This document shows, piece by piece, positions 7,895 through 16,292 of a stretch of 49,532 nucleotides of DNA. Within the stretch, counting starts at the first letter, position 1. Each line of letters opens with the position of its first letter. Under the pieces are notes generated by a model that was given only the letters and a program-made list of their open reading frames with translations, did not search any database and was not told the origin of the DNA. The translations under genes and the position numbers were made by a program. The DNA is from Streptomyces cahuitamycinicus (GTDB lineage Bacteria; Actinomycetota; Actinomycetes; Streptomycetales; Streptomycetaceae): assembly GCF_002891435.1 (NCBI RefSeq), contig NZ_POUC01000012.1, positions 1 through 49,532 of the forward strand. Direction: 5' to 3'.

Positions 7895-10068
7895 GAGCGG
7901 GCTCCGGCCAAGGGCTCGGCGGAGTCGCCGGGTGCGTCGAGGCGAGTGTCACCGGGTGCGTCGATGCGGGACTCGACGTACGGGGCCTCGGTGGTCGGCA
8001 GCGGCGTGGTGGACCGTATGGCGCGCACGCAGACCACCGCCGCGTTGCCGATCACCACGGCGACCAGGAGCAGGAAGAGGGCGATGAGGACGCCGTCGAC
8101 GGTGGAGTTGGTGACCACGGTGTGCATGTCGGCGGTCGTCTTGGCGGGGGCGAGGATCTGCCCGGCGTCCAGGGCGTCGGCGTAGTGGGCCCGTTGGGCG
8201 AAGAAGCCGATCTTCGGGTCGGCGGAGAAGACCTTCTGCCAGCCGGCGGTGAAGGTGATCGCGATGACCCAGGCGAGGGGAATGCCGGTGACCCAGGCAA
8301 AGCGCAGTCGCCCGGACTTGACGAGGACGGTGGTGCAGACGGCGAGGGCGATGGCGGCGAGCAGTTGGTTGGCGATGCCGAAGAGCGGGAAGAGCTGGTT
8401 GATTCCGCCGAGCGGGTCGGTCGCGCCGGTGTAGAGGAAGTAGCCCCAGGCGGCGACGACCAGACCGCTGCACAGCCAGATGCCGGGCTTCCAGTTGACC
8501 CGGCCGAGCGGCTTGTAGACGTTGCCGAGCATGTCCTGGAGCATGAAGCGGCCGACGCGGGTGCCGGCGTCCACCGTGGTCAGGATGAACAGCGCCTCGA
8601 ACATGATCGCGAAGTGGTACCAGAAGGCCTTCATGGCAGCCCCGCCGAAGACTCCGGAGAAGATCTCCGACATGCCGACCGCGAGGGTCGGGGCGCCTCC
8701 GGAGCGGGCGATCAGGGTCTGTTCCTCGACCGCCTTCGCGGCCTGGGTGAGCTGGTCGGGGGTGATGGTGAAGCCGAGGCCCGCCACCGCGTGGGACGCG
8801 GACTCGGCGGTCGCGCCCAGGAGACCAGCCGGTGCGTTCATCGCGTAGTACAGGCCCGGCTCCAGCGTCGCGGCGGCGATCAGCGCCATGATCGCGACGA
8901 ACGACTCCATCAGCATCGCGCCGTAGCCGATGAGGCGGACCTGGGACTCCTTCTGGATCAGCTTCGGGGTCGTTCCGGAGGAGACCAGGGCGTGGAAGCC
9001 GGACAGGGCGCCGCAGGCGATCGTGATGAAGAGGAAGGGGAACAGCGCCCCCGCGAAGACCGGGCCCGCTCCCGATGTCGCGAAGTCGCTCACCGCGTCG
9101 GCCCTGAGCACGGGCGCGGCCACGATCACTCCCACCGCGAGCAGGGCGATCGTGCCGATCTTCATGAAGGTGGAGAGGTAGTCGCGCGGCGCCAGCAGCA
9201 TCCAGACCGGCAGCACGGAGGCGACGAAGCCGTAGCCGATCAGGCAGAAGACGAGGGTGGTGGGGCTGAGGGTGAACGTATCGGCCGCTGCGGAGTTCTG
9301 CACCCAGCCGCCGCCGACGATCGCCAGGAGCAGCAGCGCCACGCCGATGAGGCTGGTCTCGACGACCCTGCCCGGGCGGACGCGGTGCATCCAGAAGCCC
9401 ATGAAGAGGGCGATGGGGACGGTCATCGCGACGGAGAACGTGCCCCACGGGGAGTGGGCCAGAGCGTTCACGACTACCAGGGCGAGCACACCGAGCAGGA
9501 TGATCATGATGGCGAACACCGCGACCAGGGCGGCCGCCCCGCCCGCCCGGCCGATCTCGTCGCGGGCCATCTGGCCCAGGGACTTGCCGTCCCGGCGCAT
9601 CGACAGGAACAGCACCACCATGTCCTGCACCGCCCCGGCGAAGATCACCCCGGCGACGATCCACAGGGTGCCCGGGAGATACCCCATCTGGGCCGCGAGG
9701 ACAGGTCCCACCAGCGGCCCGGCGCCGGCGATCGCGGCGAAGTGGTGGCCGAGCAGCACCCGGCGGTCGGTCGGCTGGAAGTCGACGCCGTCCTCCAGGC
9801 GCTCGGCGGGCGTGGCCCGGCGGTCGTCCGGCCGGAGCACCCGGCGGGCGATGAACCGGGCGTAGAAGCGGTAGGCGATGGCGTAGGAGCCGAGCGCGGC
9901 GACCACCAGCCAGACCGCGGAGATCTTCTCGCCCCGGGCCAGCGCGAGGACGCCCCAGGCGACGGCGCCGAGCAGGGCGACGCCGGTCCACAACAGGGTG
10001 GACCGAAGGGATATGCGCGGCTTTTCGGGCGCTGGCAGTCCGGATTCGGGCAGGGTGGACGCAGGCAT
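7891..10068 (-). CDS. cstA: Carbon starvation protein A (CstA) transporter
   Basis: A 725-residue polytopic membrane protein. After a short cytoplasmic N-terminus come many hydrophobic segments, with family signatures RVLRPDDRRATPAERLEDGVDFQPTD, HHFAAIAGAGPLVGPVLAAQMGYLPG and the C-terminal helix before IRSTTPLP. CstA/BtsT proteins take up pyruvate and peptides; which of these applies here cannot be read from sequence. The start ATG at 10068 is preceded by GAGGAGCCGCC. ybdD is coupled downstream. The divergent promoter region is shared with a symporter operon and carries two copies of an 11-bp palindromic element, suggesting joint regulation of two carbon-uptake systems. Confidence 0.95.
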   Translation of the reverse strand: MPASTLPESGLPAPEKPRISLRSTLLWTGVALLGAVAWGVLALARGEKISAVWLVVAALGSYAIAYRFYARFIARRVLRPDDRRATPAERLEDGVDFQPTDRRVLLGHHFAAIAGAGPLVGPVLAAQMGYLPGTLWIVAGVIFAGAVQDMVVLFLSMRRDGKSLGQMARDEIGRAGGAAALVAVFAIMIILLGVLALVVVNALAHSPWGTFSVAMTVPIALFMGFWMHRVRPGRVVETSLIGVALLLLAIVGGGWVQNSAAADTFTLSPTTLVFCLIGYGFVASVLPVWMLLAPRDYLSTFMKIGTIALLAVGVIVAAPVLRADAVSDFATSGAGPVFAGALFPFLFITIACGALSGFHALVSSGTTPKLIQKESQVRLIGYGAMLMESFVAIMALIAAATLEPGLYYAMNAPAGLLGATAESASHAVAGLGFTITPDQLTQAAKAVEEQTLIARSGGAPTLAVGMSEIFSGVFGGAAMKAFWYHFAIMFEALFILTTVDAGTRVGRFMLQDMLGNVYKPLGRVNWKPGIWLCSGLVVAAWGYFLYTGATDPLGGINQLFPLFGIANQLLAAIALAVCTTVLVKSGRLRFAWVTGIPLAWVIAITFTAGWQKVFSADPKIGFFAQRAHYADALDAGQILAPAKTTADMHTVVTNSTVDGVLIALFLLLVAVVIGNAAVVCVRAIRSTTPLPTTEAPYVESRIDAPGDTRLDAPGDSAEPLAGARS

Positions 10069-10162
10069 GGCGGCTCCTCACCAGGGTGGTGCGGGACACC
10101 TCGTGACCCGAGGCTCCCGGGGATCGGCGAAACGGCGGCTCTCCCGCTCGCTGTGGGTCTGT

Positions 10163-10262
10163 GCAAGAGTTGCCCACCCACCGGAACCGGTTGACAGCGA
10201 ATTCCCAGAGGATTTTCCGCCGGTTTCTTGTCCTCCGATCGGGGCCGCCGCGCAACTCTTGC
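10163..10262. promoter_or_regulatory. Paired GCAA-N3-TTGC elements between cstA and symporter operon
   Basis: GCAAGAGTTGC occurs at 10163-10173 and in reverse orientation (GCAACTCTTGC) at 10252-10262. Each copy is itself a dyad (GCAA-N3-TTGC), so there are two operator-like sites 89 bp apart. The proximal copy lies about 95 bp before cstA and the distal copy 34 bp before the symporter ATG. A TTGACA hexamer at 10191-10196 may be a plus-strand -35, without a convincing -10. Binding is inferred. Confidence 0.5.
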
Positions 10263-10295
10263 GCGAGGGATCAGGCACACCAAGGACGGTGACCC

Positions 10296-11837
10296 ATGGC
10301 CGACGGCACCATGACCGCGACGTTCCTCGCCGTGACCGGCGGAGCGTCGCTGCTGGCCGTCACCGCGCGGCGCCTGCGGCCCAGCGGCCGGCTGCCGTCC
10401 CTGGAGGGCTGGGCACTGGCCGACCGCAGCCTGGGCCCGGTGTGGACCTGGTTCCTGCTGGGCGGCACGATGTTCACCGCCTACACCTTCACCGCCGTGC
10501 CGGGTCTGGCGTACGGCAACGGCGCCGCGGCCTTCTTCGCCGTGCCGTACACGGTGATCGTCTGCCCGCTCGCCTTCGTCCTGCTCAGCCGCCTGTGGAC
10601 CGTTGCCCGCGCGCACGGCTACATCACCGTCGCCGACTTCGTCCGCGGGCGGTACGGATCGCCGCCGCTCGCGCTGGTCGTCGCGCTGACCGGGATCCTC
10701 GCGACCATGCCCTACCTGGCGCTCCAGCTGCTCGGCATACGGGCCGTGCTGACGGCCGGCGGCGTGTATCCGCGCGGCGCCGCCGGGGACCTGGTGATGG
10801 TGGCGCTGTTCGCGGGGCTCGCCGTGGCCACGTACCGGCACGGGCTGCGGGCGCCCACCGTCATCTCGGCGCTGAAGGCGGTCGCCGTCTTCGTGTCGCT
10901 CACCGCGGTCACCTGGCTGGTCCTGGAGCGGCTCGGCGGACCGGGTGCCGTCTTCGACGGAGCGGCCCGGCGGCTCGGCGACCCCGCGCTGGTGCTGACC
11001 CCGGCCCAGCAGCCCGCCTACGCCACCCTCGCGCTCGGCTCGGCGCTCGCCCTGCTGATGTACCCGCACGTGCTGACGGTGGGGTTCGCCGCCGACGGAC
11101 CGCGCACCCTGCGCAAGGTGTCGGTGGCGCTGCCCGCCTGGACGGGACTGCTCGCGCTCTTCGGCGTCCTCGGCTTCGCGGCACTCGCGGCCGGGGTGCG
11201 GGCGCCGGAGGGTGGGGCCGAGACGGCCGTGCCGATGCTGGTCGACCGGCTGATGCCGGGGCCGCTGGCCGGGCTGGTGTTCGGCGCGATCACCGTCGGG
11301 GCGCTGGTCCCGGCGGCGGTGATGTCGATCGCGGCCGCCACCAGCTTCGTCCGCAACGTGTACGTCGAGTACGTGCATCCCACGGCCACACCCAAACGGC
11401 AGGTCCGCATCGCCAAGGCCGTCTCGCTCATCGCCAAGGCCGGGGCGGTCGCGTTCGTCTTCGGGCTGCGCGACCAGGACGCGATCAACCTCCAACTGCT
11501 CGGCGGAGTCTGGATCCTGCAGATCTTTCCCGCCGTCGCGGTCGGCCTGTTCACCGGACGGCTGCATCCACGGGCGCTGCTCGCCGGGTGGGCGGCGGGC
11601 ATGGCGGCCGGGACGTACCTCGTCGTCCGCGAGGGCTTCTCGTCCATCGTGGGTTTCGGCTCCGGGCCGCTGGAGATCTACGTCGGGCTCGCCGCCCTGC
11701 TGCTCAACCTGATCGTCGCGGTGGCCGGCACCGCCGTACTCGAACGTCTCGGCGTCCCGCGCGGCGCCGACCTGACCGACCTGCCGTCCCGCCTGACCGT
11801 CAGGCGGCGTCCGGAGACGGGAGCGATCCAGCAGTGA
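10296..11837 (+). CDS. Sodium:solute symporter family transporter
   Basis: A 513-residue SSS-family membrane protein with about 13 hydrophobic segments. Family features include WALADRSLGPVWTWFLLGG (TM2 with the substrate-site motif), YITVADFVRGRYGS after TM3 and AAATSFVRNVYVEY after TM8. ATG at 10296 follows an AAGGACGGTGA ribosome site. The stop overlaps the sigma factor GTG (GTGA). The nearest relatives by pattern are monocarboxylate/acetate/pantothenate carriers, but no DUF485 partner is present. Divergent cstA suggests small organic acids as cargo; this is inference. Confidence 0.88.
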   Translation: MADGTMTATFLAVTGGASLLAVTARRLRPSGRLPSLEGWALADRSLGPVWTWFLLGGTMFTAYTFTAVPGLAYGNGAAAFFAVPYTVIVCPLAFVLLSRLWTVARAHGYITVADFVRGRYGSPPLALVVALTGILATMPYLALQLLGIRAVLTAGGVYPRGAAGDLVMVALFAGLAVATYRHGLRAPTVISALKAVAVFVSLTAVTWLVLERLGGPGAVFDGAARRLGDPALVLTPAQQPAYATLALGSALALLMYPHVLTVGFAADGPRTLRKVSVALPAWTGLLALFGVLGFAALAAGVRAPEGGAETAVPMLVDRLMPGPLAGLVFGAITVGALVPAAVMSIAAATSFVRNVYVEYVHPTATPKRQVRIAKAVSLIAKAGAVAFVFGLRDQDAINLQLLGGVWILQIFPAVAVGLFTGRLHPRALLAGWAAGMAAGTYLVVREGFSSIVGFGSGPLEIYVGLAALLLNLIVAVAGTAVLERLGVPRGADLTDLPSRLTVRRRPETGAIQQ

Positions 11838-12400
11838 GACACAGACACCCGATACCGGTGCCGGAGCCCGACGTCGAGGCACTGGCAGCCGCGCCGGCCG
11901 ACCCGGCGGAACTGGAACGCGAGGCCGGACTGGCCGGGCTCTTCGAGCTGCACTACGCCTCGATGCTGCGCCTGGCGGTGCTGCTGGGCGCGGACGACCC
12001 GGAGAACGTGGTGGCCGAGGCGTACTACCAGATCTACCGCAAGTGGCGGCGCCTGAGGGACATCGAGGCGGCGGAGGCGTATCTGCGCTCCACGGTGTGC
12101 AATCTGACCCGGATGCGGATCCGGCACCTCCAGGTCGCCCGCAAGCACGTGGAGAGTCCGCCCGAGGAGACCGTCGTCTCCGCCGAGAGCGCGGCGCTGC
12201 TCCGCGACGACCAGCGCGTCCTGATCGACGCGCTGCAGCAACTGCCGGCCCGGCAGCGCGAGGCCCTCGTGCTGCGGCACTGGCTCGGACTGAAGGAGGG
12301 CGAGATCGCGGCCGCGATGGGCATCTCCTCCGGTTCGGTGAAGACGCACACCGCGCGCGGCCTCGCCGCGCTGACCCAGGCGATGGAGGCCCGGCGATGA
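11834..12400 (+). CDS. ECF-type RNA polymerase sigma factor
   Basis: A 188-residue sigma factor from GTG at 11834, coupled by GTGA to the symporter stop and by ATGA to the next gene. Region 2 is FELHYASMLRLAVLLG...VVAEAYYQIYRKWRRLRDIEAAEAYLRSTVCNLTRMRIRHL. Region 4 is LIDALQQLPARQREALVLRHWLGLKEGEIAAAMGISSGSVKTHTARGLAAL, with the recognition helix at SSGSVKTHTARG. It has the plan of the SigE-like ECF groups common in Streptomyces. Being embedded between a transporter and a one-TM protein suggests it responds to transport or substrate status. Confidence 0.88.
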   Translation: MRHRHPIPVPEPDVEALAAAPADPAELEREAGLAGLFELHYASMLRLAVLLGADDPENVVAEAYYQIYRKWRRLRDIEAAEAYLRSTVCNLTRMRIRHLQVARKHVESPPEETVVSAESAALLRDDQRVLIDALQQLPARQREALVLRHWLGLKEGEIAAAMGISSGSVKTHTARGLAALTQAMEARR

Positions 12401-12669
12401 ACCACACCGATCCGGACCGCACGGAGCGGGAGCTGACCGAGGCCCTGGCCGCCCTCGCCGGCGGGGTGCGGGCCGCGCCGGACGCCTACCGCACGGCACG
12501 CGGCGAGTGGCTGCGCCGCGAACGCCGTCGCAGGCTCGTCCTCGCGGTGCTCATCACCGTCGTGTTCGCGCTGGCCACGCTGATCGGACTGTGGGTGCTG
12601 AACGAAGCGCCGTCACATCCGGGAGTGATCTTCTCCGGCCTCCCGAGCGCTCAGCTCAGCACGCGGTAG
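12397..12669 (+). CDS. Small single-pass membrane protein, candidate anti-sigma factor
   Basis: A 90-residue protein whose ATG overlaps the sigma-factor TGA. Residues 1-47 are charged and probably cytoplasmic (RTERELTEALAALAGGVRAAPDAYRTA...RRERRRR). One hydrophobic segment (LVLAVLITVVFALATLIGLWVL, about 48-69) is followed by roughly 20 outside residues. Positive-inside topology fits a cytoplasmic N-terminus. There is no HxxxCxxC zinc motif of ZAS anti-sigmas. By position and layout it may hold the sigma factor at the membrane. The last 19 bp overlap the convergent DHFR-like gene. Confidence 0.7.
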   Translation: MNHTDPDRTERELTEALAALAGGVRAAPDAYRTARGEWLRRERRRRLVLAVLITVVFALATLIGLWVLNEAPSHPGVIFSGLPSAQLSTR

Positions 12670-13271
12670 GTCACGTGCGTGACCCGGCTCGCCGCCCGCG
12701 AGGTCACCTGCTCCAGTGTCAGCGGCGGGACGCCCTCGAACAGCCGCGTGCCGGCGCCGAGCATGAGGGGCACGATGTGCAGGCGCAGCTCCTCGATCAG
12801 GCAGGCGGCGAGGTACTGGTTGATGGTGGTCGCGCCGCCGAGGACGGTGACGTCGCCGCCACCGGCCGCCGCACGTGCCCGGTCCAGGGCCGGCGCGATG
12901 CCGTCGGTGACGAAGTGGTACGTGGTGCCGCCCTCCATCGGCTGCGGCTCGCGCGTGTGGTGGGTGAGCACGAACACGGGTGCGTGGAACGGCGGATCGG
13001 CACCCCACCAGCCGTTCCACGGGCGATCCCACGCGCCCCGCACCGGGCCGAACATGTTGCGCCCCATGATGAACGCCCCGGCCGTGTTCAGCCGGTCGAT
13101 CTCGGCCCGGTTCTCGTCAGGTGTGTCGAACATCCAGGCGTGCAGCGCTTCACCCGAGCCGTCACCACCGTCGTCCCCGAACGGCCGCTCCTCCGTCTGG
13201 CCGAGCCCGGCCGAGTAACCGTCGGCCGAGATCGTGATGTCACACACCACACTGCCCGTGCCTGTGGTCAT
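12651..13271 (-). CDS. Dihydrofolate reductase family protein (RibD C-terminal type)
   Basis: A 206-residue protein with GAGGAGGG before ATG 13271. CDITISADGYSAG begins the DHFR fold, AGAFIMGRNMFGPVRG is the NADPH-binding turn, and GGDVTVLGGATTINQYLAACLIEELRLHIVPLMLGAGTRLF is the strong RibD_C motif. Proteins of this class are reductases of uncertain substrate, widespread in Streptomyces as stand-alone genes. It is transcribed towards the sigma/TM operon with a 19-bp 3' overlap. Confidence 0.9.
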   Translation of the reverse strand: MTTGTGSVVCDITISADGYSAGLGQTEERPFGDDGGDGSGEALHAWMFDTPDENRAEIDRLNTAGAFIMGRNMFGPVRGAWDRPWNGWWGADPPFHAPVFVLTHHTREPQPMEGGTTYHFVTDGIAPALDRARAAAGGGDVTVLGGATTINQYLAACLIEELRLHIVPLMLGAGTRLFEGVPPLTLEQVTSRAASRVTHVTYRVLS

Positions 13272-13404
13272 GGTCCTGCCCTCCTCGTGTCGTTCCGGTG
13301 CCCGAACCTACGCGCGCGGACTCCTGTCCTCGGGAATCCTGCCCGCGCCGCGCGGATGCGAAAGTGTGATCGCCCGTACGACGCATCGGAAGGGAACTCA
13401 CGGC

Positions 13405-14061
13405 ATGGCCGTCATCCACCACACCACCCTGAAACCGACCAAGCCGGAACTGCTCGCGGCCTGGCTGCCCTCCCGTCCGTGGTACCGCGGCGCGGCCGAA
13501 CCGGAGTTGACGAAGACGGGAGGCTTCCGGCTCGACGATCCGCAGGGCGAGGTGTGGATCGAGTTCATGGTGGTCACCGACGCCTCCGGCGCTCAGCCGG
13601 TCGCGTACCTGGTGCCTCTGGCGTATCGCGGTGCCCCGCTCGAAGGGGCGGAGCACGCCCTCGTCGGCACGATGGAGCACGGTGTGCTGGGGCAGCGCTG
13701 GGCCTACGACGGCTGCCATGATCCCGTGGTCGTCGCCCGGTTGGCGGCCCTGATCGAGGGGCGGGCGCAGGCCCAGGACCAGAACGTCAGCGACACCCCC
13801 GCTCAGCGGGTCGTCGTCTCCCGCACCGGTGAGGGCTCCCTCTCCACGGACTTCACCGTCACCGACGACCGGGAAGGCACCGCGCTGACCACGCCCCAGG
13901 GCCCGGTCCTGCGCTTGCACCGGGCCCTGCAGCCCGCTGCGGGCGGCCTGTTCACCGCTCCGCGGGGGACGATCGGCCACGTCGCCGGTTCCTGGGAGGC
14001 GCCGGACGGCACCCGCGCGCACGGGGCGTTCGCCGTCCTGCACGGCAGGAACCGGGCGTAG
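13405..14061 (+). CDS. Stand-alone maltokinase N-terminal cap-like protein
   Basis: A 218-residue protein from ATG 13405 after AAGGGAA. The sequence (HHTTLKPTKPELLAAWLPSRPWY, GGFRLDDPQGEVWIEFMV, YLVPLAYRGAPLEGAEHALVGTMEHGVLGQRWAYDGCHDPV) matches the N-terminal cap domain of Pep2-type maltokinases. No kinase domain follows. Such proteins are sometimes annotated as 1,4-alpha-glucan branching protein, a label the sequence does not support: there is no GH13 domain. Function unknown; a sugar- or nucleotide-sensing role is conceivable. The gene converges on the GlxA-type regulator 11 bp away. Confidence 0.75.
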   Translation: MAVIHHTTLKPTKPELLAAWLPSRPWYRGAAEPELTKTGGFRLDDPQGEVWIEFMVVTDASGAQPVAYLVPLAYRGAPLEGAEHALVGTMEHGVLGQRWAYDGCHDPVVVARLAALIEGRAQAQDQNVSDTPAQRVVVSRTGEGSLSTDFTVTDDREGTALTTPQGPVLRLHRALQPAAGGLFTAPRGTIGHVAGSWEAPDGTRAHGAFAVLHGRNRA

Positions 14062-14072
14062 CTTCCCCCGGA

Positions 14073-15017
14073 TCAGCGCGTCCGCGAGCGGAACGTCCTG
14101 CGGTACGCGTCCGGGGGCACGCCGACCGTGCGGTTGAAGTGGCGGCGCAGCGTCGTGGCGGTCCCCATGCCGGTGGCCGCCGCGATGGTGTCGACACTGT
14201 CGTCGGTCTGCTCCAGCAGTTCCTGGGCGTGCCGGATACGCTGGGTCAGCAGCCACTGCAGAGGGGTCGTGCCGGTCACCGCTCTGAAGTGCCGGCCCAG
14301 GTGACGGGAGCTCATTCCGGCCCGGCGGGCCAGGTCCGCCACGGTCAGCGGCTGGTCGAGCCGCTCGATGATCCAGGGGAACAGGGCGGCGAGCGGGTGG
14401 TCGTCCCGGTCGGGCACCGGGGCGGTGACGAACTGGGCCTGTCCGCCTGCCCGGTGGGGCGGTACGACCAGGCGGCGGGCGACGGCGTTGGCGACCGACG
14501 CGCCCAGGTCGAGACGGACCAGGTGCAGGCACAGGTCCAGGGCGGCGGCTTTGCCGGCGGAGGTGAGCACCCTGCCGTTGTCCACGTACAGCACGTCCGG
14601 GTCGACCTCCACCAGAGGGTGGCGGGCGGCCAGTTCCCCGGTGTGCGCCCAGTGCGTGGTGGCGCGCAGCCCGTCGAGAAGCCCCGCGGCGGCCAGTACG
14701 AACGCGCCCGTGCACAGGGAGACCACGCGCGCGCCCGCCTCGTGGGCCTCGCGCACCGCGTCCACGAGGCCTGCGGGCGGGGCCTCGTCGACGTCGGCCC
14801 AGCCGGGGACGATCACGGTACCGGCGTGCCGGAGCCGGTCGAGCCCGGCGTCGGGTTCCATCCGGAAGCGGCCGATGCGCACGGCGGCCGGGCCGCAGAC
14901 GGTGAGGTCGTACCAGGGTCCCGTCACCCCGTCCGGGGCGGCGGCGAACACCTCGTGGGCCAGGGACAGTTCGAAGTGGAGCATTCCGTCGGTGGCGGCC
15001 AGCGCGACAGTGGTCAT
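14073..15017 (-). CDS. GlxA family transcriptional regulator (DJ-1/PfpI + AraC)
   Basis: Start ATG 15017 gives 314 residues; GTG 15056 and ATG 15038 are alternatives, but a TACAAT -10 box overlaps that region and would make a leaderless mRNA from 15017. Residues about 1-170 form a DJ-1/PfpI-like domain with the nucleophile-elbow cysteine region VVSLCTGAFVLAAAGLL. Residues about 210-312 carry two AraC helix-turn-helix motifs (VADLARRAGMSSRHLGRHFRAVTG and TIAAATGMGTATTLRRHFNRTVG). These regulators sense unknown small molecules. It is divergent from a saccharopine-dehydrogenase-like gene, its likely target. Confidence 0.92.
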   Translation of the reverse strand: MTTVALAATDGMLHFELSLAHEVFAAAPDGVTGPWYDLTVCGPAAVRIGRFRMEPDAGLDRLRHAGTVIVPGWADVDEAPPAGLVDAVREAHEAGARVVSLCTGAFVLAAAGLLDGLRATTHWAHTGELAARHPLVEVDPDVLYVDNGRVLTSAGKAAALDLCLHLVRLDLGASVANAVARRLVVPPHRAGGQAQFVTAPVPDRDDHPLAALFPWIIERLDQPLTVADLARRAGMSSRHLGRHFRAVTGTTPLQWLLTQRIRHAQELLEQTDDSVDTIAAATGMGTATTLRRHFNRTVGVPPDAYRRTFRSRTR

Positions 15018-15024
15018 GTCCGTA

Positions 15025-15030
15025 ATTGTA
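15025..15030 (-). promoter_or_regulatory. -10 box for leaderless GlxA-type regulator
   Basis: Read on the minus strand, TACAAT ends 7 nt before ATG 15017, the spacing expected when transcription starts at the A of the start codon. The -35 region is poor, so an activator may be needed. Confidence 0.5.
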
Positions 15031-15118
15031 TGGGGCATGTCGTTCCGGACACTCACACTCGGATGCTCACCGCCGTCAGGATGGCCGTAGTTGATCGTTC
15101 GAGCACAGGGGAGAGCTC

Positions 15119-16153
15119 ATGGGACCGGGTCAGACGGTGACGGTGTTCGGCGCGTACGGGCACACGGGGCGGTTCATGGTGGCGGAGCTGCTGGATCGCG
15201 GGTTCGTCCCGGTCCTCTCGGGCCGCGACGAGGTGAAGCTGAAGGCGCTGGCGGCGTCGTACCCCGGGCTGGAGGTCCGGCCGGCGTCGGTCGACGATCC
15301 GGAAGCGCTCGACCGCGCGCTGGCCGGGGCGGCGGCGGTGGTCAACTGTGCCGGGCCGTTCGCCACGACGGCCGCTCCGGTGATCGAGGCGGCCCTGCGC
15401 GCCGGCGTCCCGTATGTCGATGTTGCGGCCGAGATCGAGGCGAACGCGGACACGTTCGCCCACTTCGCGGACCGCGCCCGCGCCGCGGGAGCGGTGATCG
15501 TCCCGGCGATGGCCTTCTTCGGCGGTCTCGGTGACCTGCTGGCCACCGCGGCGATGGGCGACTGGACCGGGGCCGACGAGGCGCACGTCGCGTACGCGCT
15601 GAGCGGTTGGCAGCCCACGGACGGGACACGGGCCGCCGGCGCGGTCTCCCGGCAGCGGCGCGGCGGTGCGCGCGTGGTGTACCGCAACGGGCGGCTGGAC
15701 TACCGCCGGGACGAGGCGACGACCCTCCAGTGGCCCTTCCCCGAGCCGCTGGGCACCCGGACGGTGATCGGGGAGTTCACGATGGCCGACGTCGTCACCA
15801 TCCCCAGCCACCTGCCCGTCCCCGACGTCCGCACCTACATGACGGCCGAGGCGGCCCGGGACGTGTCGGCCCCCGGCTCACCGACGCCGACCGCGGTCGA
15901 CGAGCACGGGCGGTCCGCACAGACCTTCCTCGTCGACGTCGTCGTACGCTCCGGCGGCGCCGAACGGCGGGCCGTGGCGAGGGGACGGGACATCTACGCG
16001 GTCACGGCGCCGCTCGCGGTGGAGGCGGTGCACCGCATCCTCACCGGGCAGACCCGGACGGTGGGTGTCGTCTCCGCCGGCGAGCTCTTCGATGCGGCCG
16101 GCTTCCTGCGCGCGCTGTCCTCGCACCTGTCGGTGGAACTGGGTCACAAATGA
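15119..16153 (+). CDS. Saccharopine dehydrogenase NADP-binding domain protein
   Basis: A 344-residue protein from ATG 15119 with GGGGAGAG upstream. VTVFGAYGHTGRFMVAELL is the Rossmann dinucleotide turn; SGRDEVKLKAL and VVNCAGPFATTAAPVIEAALRAGVPYVDVAAE are the trans-acting enoyl-reductase/saccharopine dehydrogenase-like signatures. Members are cytosolic or membrane-associated oxidoreductases, often misnamed saccharopine dehydrogenase; lysine metabolism is not implied. It is divergent from the GlxA-type regulator with about 100 bp between start codons. Confidence 0.88.
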   Translation: MGPGQTVTVFGAYGHTGRFMVAELLDRGFVPVLSGRDEVKLKALAASYPGLEVRPASVDDPEALDRALAGAAAVVNCAGPFATTAAPVIEAALRAGVPYVDVAAEIEANADTFAHFADRARAAGAVIVPAMAFFGGLGDLLATAAMGDWTGADEAHVAYALSGWQPTDGTRAAGAVSRQRRGGARVVYRNGRLDYRRDEATTLQWPFPEPLGTRTVIGEFTMADVVTIPSHLPVPDVRTYMTAEAARDVSAPGSPTPTAVDEHGRSAQTFLVDVVVRSGGAERRAVARGRDIYAVTAPLAVEAVHRILTGQTRTVGVVSAGELFDAAGFLRALSSHLSVELGHK

Positions 16154-16292
16154 TCTCCCGGGCTCCCGCCCACAAGCTCTGTGAAGAAGGTACTTTTCCT
16201 GGTAAACACTGACCAAAGCTGCACGAGGAAGAAGGCCGGCCGGGACACACCCTCCGTCACGGATCATCCAGAAGGCACTGTGGAGGCAGCCG

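Noticed and set aside
7618..10194. An 858-codon plus-strand open frame opposite cstA
   Set aside because: It is antisense to a clear CstA gene, is rich in Gly/Arg/Asp/His of low complexity and has no domain; high-GC DNA keeps such frames open.
9645..12422. A 925-codon minus-strand open frame across the symporter operon
   Set aside because: Antisense shadow of the symporter and sigma factor, dominated by Arg/Pro/Ser, with no ribosome site or recognisable motif.
12651..12669. Overlap of two convergent coding ends as a sign of misannotation
   Set aside because: Both proteins keep their family motifs or consistent topology up to the ends; a 19-bp 3' overlap is normal in compact actinobacterial genomes.
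13405..14061. Branching-enzyme label for the cap-like protein
   Set aside because: There is no GH13 catalytic domain or CBM48; the similarity is to maltokinase cap regions only.
16154..16292. Search for a riboswitch or strong promoter before the binding protein
   Set aside because: The interval is A/T-richer than its surroundings, but I found no convincing -35/-10 pair or conserved RNA fold.
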